Below are positions 1-13,300 of a stretch of DNA of 64,000 bases, in pieces (position 1 is the stretch's first letter; each line of letters opens with the position of its first letter). The stretch covers positions 636,001 through 700,000 of the forward strand of contig NC_087378.1 in assembly GCF_963675165.1 (NCBI RefSeq), written 5' to 3'. The stretch is from Halichondria panicea (lineage: Eukaryota; Porifera; Demospongiae; Suberitida; Halichondriidae). The position numbers and the translations under genes were made by a program. The notes under the pieces were generated by a model. That model saw nothing but the letters and a program-made list of their open reading frames with translations. It did no database searches and was not told where the DNA came from.

Positions 1-1832
1 TTTGTCCCGTTGGATTGTTTTTGAGCAAGTTTAGCTGCCATCATACCTTCAGTATAGCCTGGATCGTCAAAGATATGTGTTGGATCAGCAATGTCCCTCA
101 AATGTACTTCAGGATCACTACTCACAGCTTTACTCACAATCACAATCGGAGTGTCATACAAAGCTTCCGTCTCCTCTTCCAATTGTGAAGAACTTTCCAA
201 ACTTGGGGGAGTATCGACCCCTTCGACATTTAACTGGGAATAAACAACAGCACCTTCGGGCTGACTTCTCTCTTGCAGGGACGGTGGTGTCAGGTGGGAG
301 TGATCTAGTCTGTCATACAGTTGTGTGTCTGTAGTGTTGCTCACAGCTACTTCCGAGTTCGCAGCTACAAAATTGTTTTGTTTGTATAGAGAAGAGAATG
401 AACATTATATGGAATCAATAACCATGCACCTGTATAATTATATTAAGCTCACCATGTTCTTCTGTATCCAAAATCTGACTGCTGTAAATAGAGATCTTAG
501 GTGCTTCCAATTCTCTCCCTTCGCTGAGCTCAGGGTCACAAAATGGTGGTACATTACTCCCGAGAAGTGACCCATCTTCATACGAAAATTGTTTCTCGGA
601 AGCCAGTCGAGAAATTCTATTGTCTGTTTGTGAAATCACTGTCAATTGATTGTTTGTGTTTTCATAGGAAACATTCGAACCCAAGATAGCAACCTCGTTA
701 CTGTGAACAGATTCAACGGAGGTTGAAATATCTAATATTGGATTCGGCTCAGCAGTGGGAACATCTGGTAGAGTGTCAAACATAGATCTTCTGTGTTGAG
801 CTGATCTTTGAAAGTTACTTGTGGTTTGTGCCCTCTGTCGTTGCTGTGCAGAATTCAAAGCAACGCCTGGCATGCTTCTAGTGCTCTCTCTCGTGCGTAC
901 CCCTCGCTGTACTTGTACAGTTGAATGCTTCTGCTCAGGCACTGATGAAGTTCTAGTAAACTGGTGGACACTTTTAGACCTTGTTCTGTCTTGACTCACA
1001 GTGTTAGGTAGTGGATGATGTGTGCTTATCGATCTTTCCCTCTCATGAGCTATTGCAGAGTCTGGTTCATCATACAGTACAAGAAGAGGATCAGTGGATG
1101 CGTTTTGTTCTTGATCTAACCTAGCCGTAAGGTTGTCCTCAGACATTGTGCGATTCGTGGTGGGAGTTTCAGCAAGCATGTCAACATACTCAAATGTGTT
1201 CTGGTAAATAGGTAACCTGCATGGCCACAAATAAGTATAGGTAGATTATGTAGGAGTTAACGGTTTTCTTACTGCATTGTCTGTTGATCTTGTGTCCGGA
1301 CAAGATAAGAGGTGCCATGAGAACTGCTCCTTGAACCTATACAATAATGAGTATAATTCAAGTAATTATTTTACGGTAGCTTACTTCTGGAAGCAGTGTT
1401 TCTGACGAATCTTTGCCTTCGCCTCTTGGATATAATTCTTGACATAACGCTTGAGAATTTTCTAATGAGTACAAAGCCTATAGCCACTAACAAAATACCA
1501 GCCAAAGCGAGAACAAAGACATACTCAATATCTAGTGATGTACATCCACTGCCAGTGAAATGTGTGAGGTTTGCACTAATATTATAGTTACACTGAGACA
1601 TGTCTATACTGATTAAGTATAAGTTTTCAGCCACTTGACCAATCGCTAGGTATATACGTCTAAAACTAATCACATGTTCATCTGATGGCATAACACGATC
1701 GTGTTTACATAAGGTTGGGCAACACTTTTGAAAATTACGAGAGGAATGTTTAGTTTCATTATCTAAATCAACACATCCACTGTAATGGGTATGATAACAA
1801 AAGCATACACTGCAAATATGCACAAAGTAGGG
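1..1832 (-). CDS. Single-pass receptor-like protein with tyrosine-motif tail (3' end beyond window)
   Basis: Read on the minus strand as exons at about 1832-1385, about 1343-1280 (small), 1216-453 and 364-1; phases agree at each junction. The first exon has a short Cys-rich, N-glycosylatable ectodomain, then one hydrophobic segment (VFVLALAGILLVAIGFVLI) and a basic stop-transfer stretch (KRRRQRF). The tail is disordered, Ser/Thr-rich, and rich in tyrosine motifs: FEYVDM, LYDEP, VSYEN, FSYEDG, QLYDRL, VVYSQL (fits the ITIM pattern) and ALYDTP. YDxP sites are known docking sites for Crk/Nck-type SH2 domains, so a phosphotyrosine signalling receptor is inferred. I find no signal-peptide exon: the TM exon opens at an acceptor in phase 0, and the only nearby ATG, at about 1912, sits directly against a possible donor. 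No stop codon is reached before base 1. The family is unknown to me. Confidence 0.6.
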
Positions 1833-1941
1833 CTACAAAAGCAATAAATACACTTTATATGTTTAGCAAACAGAAATAACTTTCAAGATAAACTGTAATG
1901 TATGTGCGTACCATGACTACTAATGATTCAAAGTTGACAAT

Positions 1942-4686
1942 CTATTTTACATTCGGTTTAGGTTTCACAGGGGGTTTTGAGGGGGGTGGACTTTTGTCCG
2001 CTAATTTTGACTGAGAGCTCTGCCTGGCAAAAAGTTCCTGCATCAAATTCTGAGGCATGCCGATTTGTCGTTTAGTAGCTTTCCTTGGCTTTGCGCGAGG
2101 TTTTGGAATGGGGAAACCCTCAACTGACTCTTGCTCACTATTAGCCATTGGTTCAGGCGTACCGTTGTCCGAGGAAAATTCTCCTTCCTTACCTTTATCA
2201 TTGGTAGGCTCAAAGGGAGGAGTAACACTCTTTTCCTGTTCGTTGGGTTTGGGCCCCGGCTTTGGAGATACTCGAGGCTTCAGGGCAGGCTTCTCAGAAA
2301 CCGTTAGCTTCTCTGTTGTGCTTGCCTTCGCAGAGTTCGGCTTTGAAGGAATTAACGGCTTATTGCTGCGGTCTGCTTGAATTTCCTCTTTGGAGGTATC
2401 TGTTGCATCAATGGAAGTTTTAACTGAGTCCAACTTCGGTAGTATCAGTGGTTTAGTACCGTCTGTTTCACTGTTTGCTCCTACGATTGATGGTTTTGGC
2501 TTTGGAGAAATCGATGGTTTGGCAACTTCTGCAACCTTAGTTCCGTCTGTTGGTTTAGGAAGAAGTGGTGGTGGTTTAACAGTAGCATTTTCACTCTTGA
2601 TCTCCAAATTATTTTGATTTGGTTGCAAATTTTCAAGTAATTTGGTAACCCCCTTTTCGACGCTCGTTTTGGACGACGTCTTGGGTATGTCATAAACACT
2701 ATCTCCTGCTTCAGCAATTTTCGATTGCGTTACAACAACTGCTGACATGGGTGGTTGTGTATTAGTCTCTTTTGTGCTTGGATGAGATTCTGCCACTAGT
2801 AATAGTTTCCTAGGTACATCGTAAATAGAAGGAGCGGCAGTGCTATTAACCGGTAATGCTTTCTCTGCCACTAGAGGCTTGGATTTCATCAATCGGGGGT
2901 TATCATAGATACTTTCTGTCATCTGTTTGGGAGCTAGTCGATCAACACCCACACTTGCCTTAGTTGCCACAGGTGGCTGTTGCAGAGCTGAGCTAACAAT
3001 TGAAGAATTCTCCTTTTTTGGAAGTGGTTCCATAGTCACATACTCTGCATTTGGCGATGAGTCAGCACTTTTCTTGTCCTTGTTGTGGGACGACTTTAAT
3101 GGCTTAAACGTACGAGGTGTATCGTACACTGGAGAATCCACTGGTGATGTATTCCGCTCTGGGGAAAACAGCACTTCGATATGAGCTGGTAATTTAGGCT
3201 GAGTGATTGGATCAGCGTCTTTGTTTATCTCTGAAGTTGATTTCGATAACTTCATTTGGCCACCAAACAATTCAGCATCTGTTGTAGTGCTCGTTGCTTC
3301 AGTTGTGAGTATTTTGTTCTTTTTTCGCGTTGGCAAGGTGCTTGAACGAGAAGCATACGTGTTGGATGTGGCGATTTCATCAGGTTTCACAGGATTGAGA
3401 AAAATGAGAGCAGGGAAATTTTCATCTGCATCATTTGGCAAATCAGGAAAAGTAAACTTCTGACCTCCAACATTAACCTCAACGGGTGATTTTATGCCGA
3501 ATGTGTCTGTGGTTGTAACTTCTTCAAATTTGGTCCGCCTTTTGACATAGGAAAATATAAGGATAAAAAATTTGATTACAGCACAGCTAATGCTTACGTT
3601 GCTCCATCCTTGAAGTCGCCGTATGTCTCCAATTGGTATTCTCGTGCCAAAGTAGTACCATCTGAGGATAAAAAATGGATATTAAAATGAGGAAAAGGAC
3701 AGAAAAGTTCACCTTTTCCAGCCGTTTTTAGCTCATATCTTCCTCTCTTTCGTATGCAGCAAACCAAGCAGATTACAAAAATAATACACACAACTATACA
3801 GAATCCACCACCCGCTGCTCCGGCAATGATAGCCACAGGTAGGGGTGGGGGTGCAGAGGTGGAGGGGGAGGGGGAGATGGAGGGTGGGGGTACAGAGGTG
3901 AAGGGAGAGGGGGAGATGGAGGGTGGGGGTACAGAGGTGGAGGGTGGGGGTACAGAGGTGGAGGTGGAGGTGGAGGTGGAGGGGGAGGGGGAGGGTGGGG
4001 GTACAGAGGTGGAGGTGGAGGGGGAGGGGGAGATGGAGGGTGAGAGCAATAATACAACAGTTGAATTGTTTAAGAAAGAGGGTGTAGCAGTGGATACTTG
4101 AGCAATTGACAACAATGATGATACACTGGAAGACGATGAAATGACTGGGGTGGAAATTACAGAAGTGGTTGCTTGTGGTGAACGAGAGGTTGTGAGAGAC
4201 AACGCAGGTGGTGATGGTGATGGTGATGGTGATGATGCAGTGGTGGTGTAGACAAACAAAGTAGTAAGTGGCATAAGCATAGCATTACTTGTAGTAGAAG
4301 TGCTATAGCTAGAGACAGAGAAACTATCAGTAGAGCTCAAAGCTATTGTAACTGACGGTACTGTTGAACTACTGTCTATACGGGATACCATAATAGAAAA
4401 CGTAGACGATACGACAGGAGGGGTTGAGCTAACTGCAGCAGCACTGATGCCCGTGAGAGAGCTAGCAGAAGCTCCAACTGTTGTAGAACCAGCTATTAGT
4501 GTTATTGAAAATGAGTCTTCATTGATAGTCATTCCACTTCCACTCCCTACAAATTATAAATATATCTAGTATCAAATCGATAGCAAAATGGATACAGTTC
4601 TACAGCTCACCTGTAGCATCACTTCCAGAAAACAAAACTAGCACAAATGGGACCAACACTGACATTAATTGCACAACACTCTTCAT
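1942..4686 (-). CDS. Mucin-like single-pass membrane protein with Cas-like YDxP tail
   Basis: Four exons (4686-4611, 4546-3713, 3661-3598, 3538-1942) join in phase into 856 codons. The protein starts with a signal peptide (MKSVVQLMSVLVPFVLVLF), then a Ser/Thr/Pro-rich ectodomain of about 240 residues with no Cys-rich folds, including a repetitive SPSP/PPPS block. One TM segment lies near residues 263-288 (GGGFCIVVCIIFVICLVCC), followed by a basic RKRGR. The roughly 565-residue tail carries PVYDTPR, SIYDNPR, SIYDVPR, SVYDIPK and EYVTMEP, plus many PKPKP/PPLLPKP SH3-type proline motifs. The YDxP array resembles the substrate domain of p130Cas, which binds Crk SH2 domains once phosphorylated. 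A membrane-anchored docking scaffold or mechanosensor-like receptor is inferred; no named family is recognised. It lies just upstream of a second gene with similar tail motifs, so the two may be diverged duplicates. Confidence 0.75.
3838..4052 (-). repeat. Coding minisatellite (Ser/Pro/Thr repeat)
   Basis: A purine-rich plus-strand tract of imperfect GGTGGGGGTACAGAGGTG and GAGGGGGAGATG units lies inside exon 2 of the mucin-like receptor. Read on the minus strand it encodes variants of SISPSPSTSVPPP. The frame stays open throughout, so length changes probably come in multiples of three. The tract would give a stiff, O-glycosylated stalk next to the membrane. Confidence 0.85.
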
Positions 4687-5841
4687 GATGAATATAGTCT
4701 CAATCCTAAAGGTTTCTTGTCACAATAGCTTATTTTATCTTTAGATCTTTATCTACATATACAGTCAGTACATGCACGTATAGTGAGAATCAAATAAGCT
4801 CTAGAGCAATAGCACTCAGTTTACTTTTATGTCATATTTAAGCAATCTAAACATAAACCGGCAATGTGTTTGTTTTGCATTATAAGTTTGTTTTGCATTA
4901 TTGAAACGTTGCTGAGACAACCAGCTACATACGCACCTGTATGTAATACAGAGATGGCATTCATTGGGTACTCTCAAGGGTTTAGAGGGACCTTGGCGGT
5001 ACAAGAGTGGGTAGTAGTTAGTAAGAGCTGGGCGCGGGCATGGGTAAGGGATTGCATTGCATGAAGCCCCTCAATTGAATGGGAGAGTTGTAGTTAAACA
5101 TCTTTCAACAGCCATAACTTTCGTATCGCTGATCCAATGTAAAAAATTCAATGGATTTTCTGAAAGCTTAGAAAGAAACCTTTCAAATGATAGCTTTCAA
5201 TCCATAATTTATGCCGGGTCATAATTTGTCATTTTTCGGCCTTGACCATGGTATTGCCAAATTGGCAAAAACTTTTATCTCTCAAATTAAACTTTGATAA
5301 CACCATTTGAAAGGTCTTTTTCTAAGCTTTCAGAAACATTGGATCAACGGTACCTAAGTTATGGCTGTTGAAAGAGTCCCCGAACCATTGATTAAACGGA
5401 GGGGGGGGGGGGGAACATAATTATGATTTTCTGAATGGGTAGCTAATCTGATAAATGGGACAATTTAGGCTAACAATTGTCAGTGCTTTAATCACAAGTC
5501 TGTAGCTCACATGCCACTTGAGCAGATTGTATTCTATTACAGACTGTTATGCATGCTACTAGTCTACAGGCTGCTATAATGCCCAGAGACATGCTACGGC
5601 TAATAGCTTGAGGGTTTTATTGTAACCACACTCGTACCAAACACGTTAACAAACAACAACAGAATGACAAAGCTCATAATCAAGGCACAAGAACGTACAT
5701 TCAGAGGCAAAGAAAATGATCTATACCAAAACCCAGTAGAAGATGTGATAGTTGAGTGTACACAGCACAACAGTAAATTAATAGAGTCCGTTAAGATAAC
5801 ATATTTCACCGCACAGGGGGAGTGGGCGGAGTGGGTGGTAC
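4687..5841. other. Intergenic stretch without a recognised gene
   Basis: No convincing exon is seen on either strand. The stretch holds the promoter side of the mucin-like receptor, a fold-back element at 5101-5375, a G run at 5400-5412, and the 3' flank of PSMD14. Confidence 0.6.
5101..5375. repeat. Fold-back (MITE-like) inverted-repeat element
   Basis: The left end (TCTTTCAACAGCCATAACTT) is the reverse complement of the right end (AAGTTATGGCTGTTGAAAGA). Pairing continues inward through CCAATGT/ACATTGG and CTGAAAGCTTAG/CTAAGCTTTCAG, so nearly the whole 275 bp can fold on itself. No ORF is seen. No clear target duplication was identified. Confidence 0.8.
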
Positions 5842-8727
<2,886 letters not shown>

Positions 8728-8928
8728 TTTCTGATCTTCAAGTGTGTGGTGTTAGTTCTTTACAATCAGCATTTCTCATTAATGCTCATTTCCTGTGAGG
8801 CTAGATCTGTGGTGATAGTGGTCGCCTTGGCATCCTGTTTGAAGAAGATGGACTCTCAACTCTAAAGCTTGCTTTGCTTGCCACCCGTACCCCGGCCCCA
8901 GTGCAGTGTAGTATTAAACTACGACATT
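8728..8928. promoter_or_regulatory. Divergent promoter between PSMD14 and ERGIC2
   Basis: Only about 200 bp separate the two start codons, which point away from each other, so both 5' UTRs and core promoters must lie here or overlap. No TATA box is evident, as is usual for housekeeping promoters. Confidence 0.6.
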
Positions 8929-10038
8929 ATGAGAAGAAGGCGAGCAGACACTTTGAACATTGTGAGGCAACTCGATGCTTTCCCTAAAGTATCCCAAGAC
9001 TACCAGAAACCTACTGCCAGAGGAGGCACATTCTCTCTCATCTCTCTATCCCTTATCATCATCTTGGTCATCTCAGAGTTCATCTACTACACCAGCTCAC
9101 ATTATGTGTTCAGATACACTGTGGACACGGACATGGACTCTCAGCTACTCATTACTCTGGACTTGACCCTTGCCATGCCTTGTCAGTACCTTGGTGCAGA
9201 TATTGTGGATTTAGCCGGAGAAAGTCAATCGTTGGCTACTCACATGAAAATGGAACCAGCTCTGTTCGAGCTTTCTGACTATGGAAATATGATCTTCAAA
9301 GCAAAGCAAGAAATACTATCAAGATTTAGCAAGTCTCGATCTCTCAACGACTTCCTAGTGGTGGATAACTACAAGAGTCTAAAAATTCCGAATGAGCCCC
9401 CACCAAAAACTGAAGCAACAAGTTGTCGAATCCATGGCTCCATGTTTACCAAGAAAGTTGCGGGCAATCTTCATGTCACTATGGGACGCTCTGTACCACA
9501 TCCACAAGGACACGCTCATCTGAATGTCTTTGTTCCCCCTCATTTAGTAAATTTTTCACATCGAATCGACCATTTCTCGTTTGGACCTTTGGTTCCTGGT
9601 GCTATCAACCCTCTAGACGCCACTCTCAAGTCTACAGTAGACAAAAACCATGTGTTCCAGTACTTTCTTCGTGTTGTTCCCACCAAGTTCAATACGTACC
9701 AGCACAGTATGAGTACAAGTCAGTACTCCGTTACCGAACACAATCGAACAATCAACCATGGTCAAGGAAGTCACGGAATGCCAGGTGTATTCTTTAAATT
9801 TGATATGAGCTCAATGATGGTTCTGATTAATGAAGAAAGGAAACCATTCTGGCAGTTTCTGGTTCGACTGAGTGGAATTATCGGAGGGATCTTTGCCACC
9901 AGTGGCATGCTACACACGCTATTCGGATCGTTCACGGATGGAGTTTTGTGTAAATTGTTGAGACAAGAAAAGAAAAAAGACTCTGGAACACTCAATGATA
10001 GCGTAGATGAAACTGTTTCCAATAGAAATGTTAGTTAA
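8929..10038 (+). CDS. ERGIC2: ERGIC2/Erv41-like ER-Golgi transport protein
   Basis: An uninterrupted reading frame of 369 residues. I place the start at MRRRRADTL because the family begins with a short basic stretch followed by LDAFPKV; the frame is open for 60 bases further upstream. ERGIC2 and ERGIC3 form a complex that cycles between ER and Golgi in COPI/COPII vesicles and acts as a cargo receptor. The family layout is present: an N-terminal cytosolic stretch, TM1 (SLISLSLIIILVISEFIYY), a large lumenal domain with CQYLGADIVDLA, CRIHG, PHPQGHAHLN, FSHRIDHFSFG and NHGQGSHGMPG, then TM2 near the C-terminus (FLVRLSGIIGGIFATSGML) and a short polar tail. The absence of introns is odd beside intron-rich neighbours. 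Assignment to ERGIC2 rather than ERGIC3 rests on these motifs. Confidence 0.93.
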   Translation: MRRRRADTLNIVRQLDAFPKVSQDYQKPTARGGTFSLISLSLIIILVISEFIYYTSSHYVFRYTVDTDMDSQLLITLDLTLAMPCQYLGADIVDLAGESQSLATHMKMEPALFELSDYGNMIFKAKQEILSRFSKSRSLNDFLVVDNYKSLKIPNEPPPKTEATSCRIHGSMFTKKVAGNLHVTMGRSVPHPQGHAHLNVFVPPHLVNFSHRIDHFSFGPLVPGAINPLDATLKSTVDKNHVFQYFLRVVPTKFNTYQHSMSTSQYSVTEHNRTINHGQGSHGMPGVFFKFDMSSMMVLINEERKPFWQFLVRLSGIIGGIFATSGMLHTLFGSFTDGVLCKLLRQEKKKDSGTLNDSVDETVSNRNVS

Positions 10039-10311
10039 TACCCTGTATGTATAATAGAGTTTTGAATTGAATTTCCAGTGTTAGGCCCTGATAAATTATG
10101 CTTTTTTTCACCCATTATTCTATTCATTTATTCTTGAAAAATGTGCCTATTATTCTCATAAAAAATATTAGTTTAGTTAGAGTCAGTGCCCTTGCGGCTA
10201 AGCCCCGAGACATAACCTTTGACCTAGCCGATTTGGTCTCGAGAATGTTTTTGTGAGCATGCGCATATCCACACACACGTGGATGAAAACCCATGTGGCT
10301 AATAACTGATT

Positions 10312-13300
10312 ATGTATGCTATCATGTCTTCTCCAAAGTATGGGAGACTGCTGAGGGACCATGCTCGTACACACAACGACACACTGGAGTACTCTGAGCC
10401 TCAGCTAGTGAATGGAGGAATGGCCCCCCCTCCTTGTAGAGGTCTCCCTGGAACCGTGTGCTACATGGTCATTGTCTCTGTCAATCATCTAGACTTCTTT
10501 GGATTTGGGCCTTCTGCTGCTCTGGCACAACATTACGCTGAGAAGGATGCATATACTTCTATCAGTGCAATGGAGACTAATGGTGTGCAGTTACCGGCCC
10601 TAGTGGATAGTGATGGAAGTCTGTGCGTATCGAATACTGATAGTGTAAATGGGAGTGTTTCCTCAGCCCTGAATAATGGAAGCGAATTGATAAACGGTGT
10701 TGAAGATGGCTACCCTGAATGTATGCCAGATGCTGTTTCTACTGGTGAAGCATATTGTGCCATACCTTACGAGTCTGCTAGTGAGCAACCAATTTCAAAG
10801 GATATATGTAAAGTCCCACATACAGTTGAAGAATTGAATGCTGTATTAGAAACGCCACCACCCTTTCGTCGAGCTCCTGATACAATCACCTGTGAATATA
10901 GAAACAAAAATATTGTAGACGCTCTTTTTGATGCTGCAAGGAAAAGAGGAATTTATGACATAAACTTCAGCTTCAAAGTCATTGGATCCAAGAATTCTAA
11001 GCAGGTAAGATCAGATTTCGGTAGTACTGTGCAGTGTTTACCTTAATTGTTTTCCAATGTAGGTGGTTGTTCGAGCGTTTGGTGGTGGTTTTTCCTTTGA
11101 AGGAAGACATTTCCAAGAATATTTGGCAAAATGTGAGGCGGCTGCAAAACTATTGGAGACTCTCAGCCAACTACCAGAATTGAACTGTTGTCCACCGCCA
11201 TCTTCTCACCTTGCAAGACCTCTAGACTTACCCATCTCTCAAGACCAAAATGGCGTGGAGGATTCGTTTGTCCAAAAAGAAGCAGCTAAGATTGTCACTC
11301 CAAATAGACCACTTCTACCTGTACCGCCAAGTCCAGTCACTTCAGTGACATCTTGTGCCAGTGATAAGCAGAACCTTCTGATAGTTTCGAACCCAATTGG
11401 ACAATTGAACGATCTGCTCGCTAAAGAGCGTTTGGCTGATGCTAAGTACACCTTCACATCTTGTCCTGTTGGGAAAAATTCTCATGAGTTTTCTTGCATA
11501 GTATCTGCCAGAGGATTGTCAAGTAAAGGTATGTGGTGTTGTGTGTTAATGTGTTAACATTGTCGTGTGCATTGTGATCATATTTTCATCCTCTGCCTTG
11601 ATTTAGTCCTGATTCACATTTAGTGTCAAATGTATACAGTGTGCCTAAATATTTAGCAGTAGTCATGGTATTAAATTTGTACTGTATTCCTCTATTAGGT
11701 GTTGGTCTCTCAAAGAAGCAGGCCAAGCGCTGTGCTGCTGAGAACCTCCTCTCTGAAATGAAGTCACAAGGAATGAACGTTGACCCCGACAAAAGTCCCA
11801 CATCTTCTGTGAGTTTAATTGCATGTATAATTATGCTAAGAAATTTGAACACCCCTACAGTTACAGTACGTTGATTCAATGAGACCCTCCCCCCCCCCCC
11901 CCATCAAATTACCAATTCCCACATAATTAGACTTGCCCAAGTGGTTGGTCAGGCCTGACAATACAAAGTCCATTTCCATACAATGTATCCAACACAATAA
12001 TAATCTTTACATACGCTACAATTATAGTTCTTCGTTAATTGTTCATTTTCATGGAATAAATTATCAGTAAATTTCAATGTTGAAGTATCGAAAATCGTAT
12101 TTTTCCATGGCATCTTCTCTTTTCACCACCAAGCTCAATTCTTTAGCCACATCAAGCTTAGAATGGAATCGACCACTGTTAAGAGAAGCCATTGTTGTCA
12201 GCTGCAGAGCATACCCCATATTGGTGGAACGGATCAAAATGGAGCTGATAGACACTGGCTTGTGCACTGTTGGCTGGAATACGCACATCATCTTGTGAAG
12301 CGGGGTATGGCTGACATGGCGTGTATGACGGAAAGTTGGCTGGATCTCTGAGGATAAAAAGATTGGAGTTAAACCCATCACTTATTCCGACATAAGGATC
12401 GCTGTCCACTTGAGATCCCCTTGGCTTAAGGGCAACAGTAATCTGTATTGTAGCGTGTGGCTTTATTTCTCCTAATGGGATCCTCAGTAATTCTTCTCCA
12501 GAAGATCCACTATTGAAGTGGATTAGGCGGCCATAATTAGTTATGCTTGCAGTGGAGTGAAAGAAGCTAGCATACTTTTGGATGTTGTCTGGAGTGATCA
12601 GAAGTCCAGTTGTTACACTGAGTGACTAAGAATTAATCAAATTGATTATAATTATTATTATACGGATGAGAGAGATTTGCATAACTTACACATGTGGAAA
12701 ACCCTGGTGTAGAGTATAGGACCACGGTTAGGAGAACTCCAATAGAGATGAAAATCATTTTTGTACTTTTACGGCTTAAAGCAACTACCGTATAGCGCGA
12801 AATTTTCGAGGGGCGAAATTTTCGTGGATTTCGTGGGTTAGCAATCCTACACGAAAATTAAGTCCACGAAAATCGTTCTTTACCTGCTATAACGTGCAAG
12901 ATTTAAAGGCGTGGCTTCCGGTAAGCAGTCATTCCGCGAACATTGTGCAACGAAATGGCTTTTAGAGGCCAATCCACGAAATATAAGTGCCTCGAAAATT
13001 TCGCGCTATACGGTATATGGTTTACCAGTTTCAGTCTACCTTTATAGTTTATCGGGAGTACATGAACTCCTACAATAGGTTGAGCTACAGTAACTTGTAG
13101 GACTATTGTACTTACCGTTACTCAAAAGTAACTACTGCAGCAGGTGGGATTCACATGTACTGTAACACATTTGTGGGAGTACATGAACTCCTGAGTTTAT
13201 ACAATAGGTTGAGCTACAGTAACTTGTAGGACTATTGTACTTACCGTTACTCAAAAGTTACTACCGCAGCAGGTGGGATTCACATGTACTGTAACACATT

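Noticed and set aside
2057-3463. Several plus-strand ORFs opposite the receptor tail
   Set aside because: Shadows of a 532-codon minus-strand exon with clear motifs and phase-matched splice sites.
3754-4101. Gly/Glu-rich plus-strand ORF
   Set aside because: Antisense shadow of the Ser/Pro repeat in the mucin-like receptor, whose splicing and signal peptide support the minus strand.
12064-12381. Alternative minus-strand frame MMGLTPIF in the nested gene
   Set aside because: It has no link to the signal-peptide exon; the other frame joins in phase and has a balanced composition.
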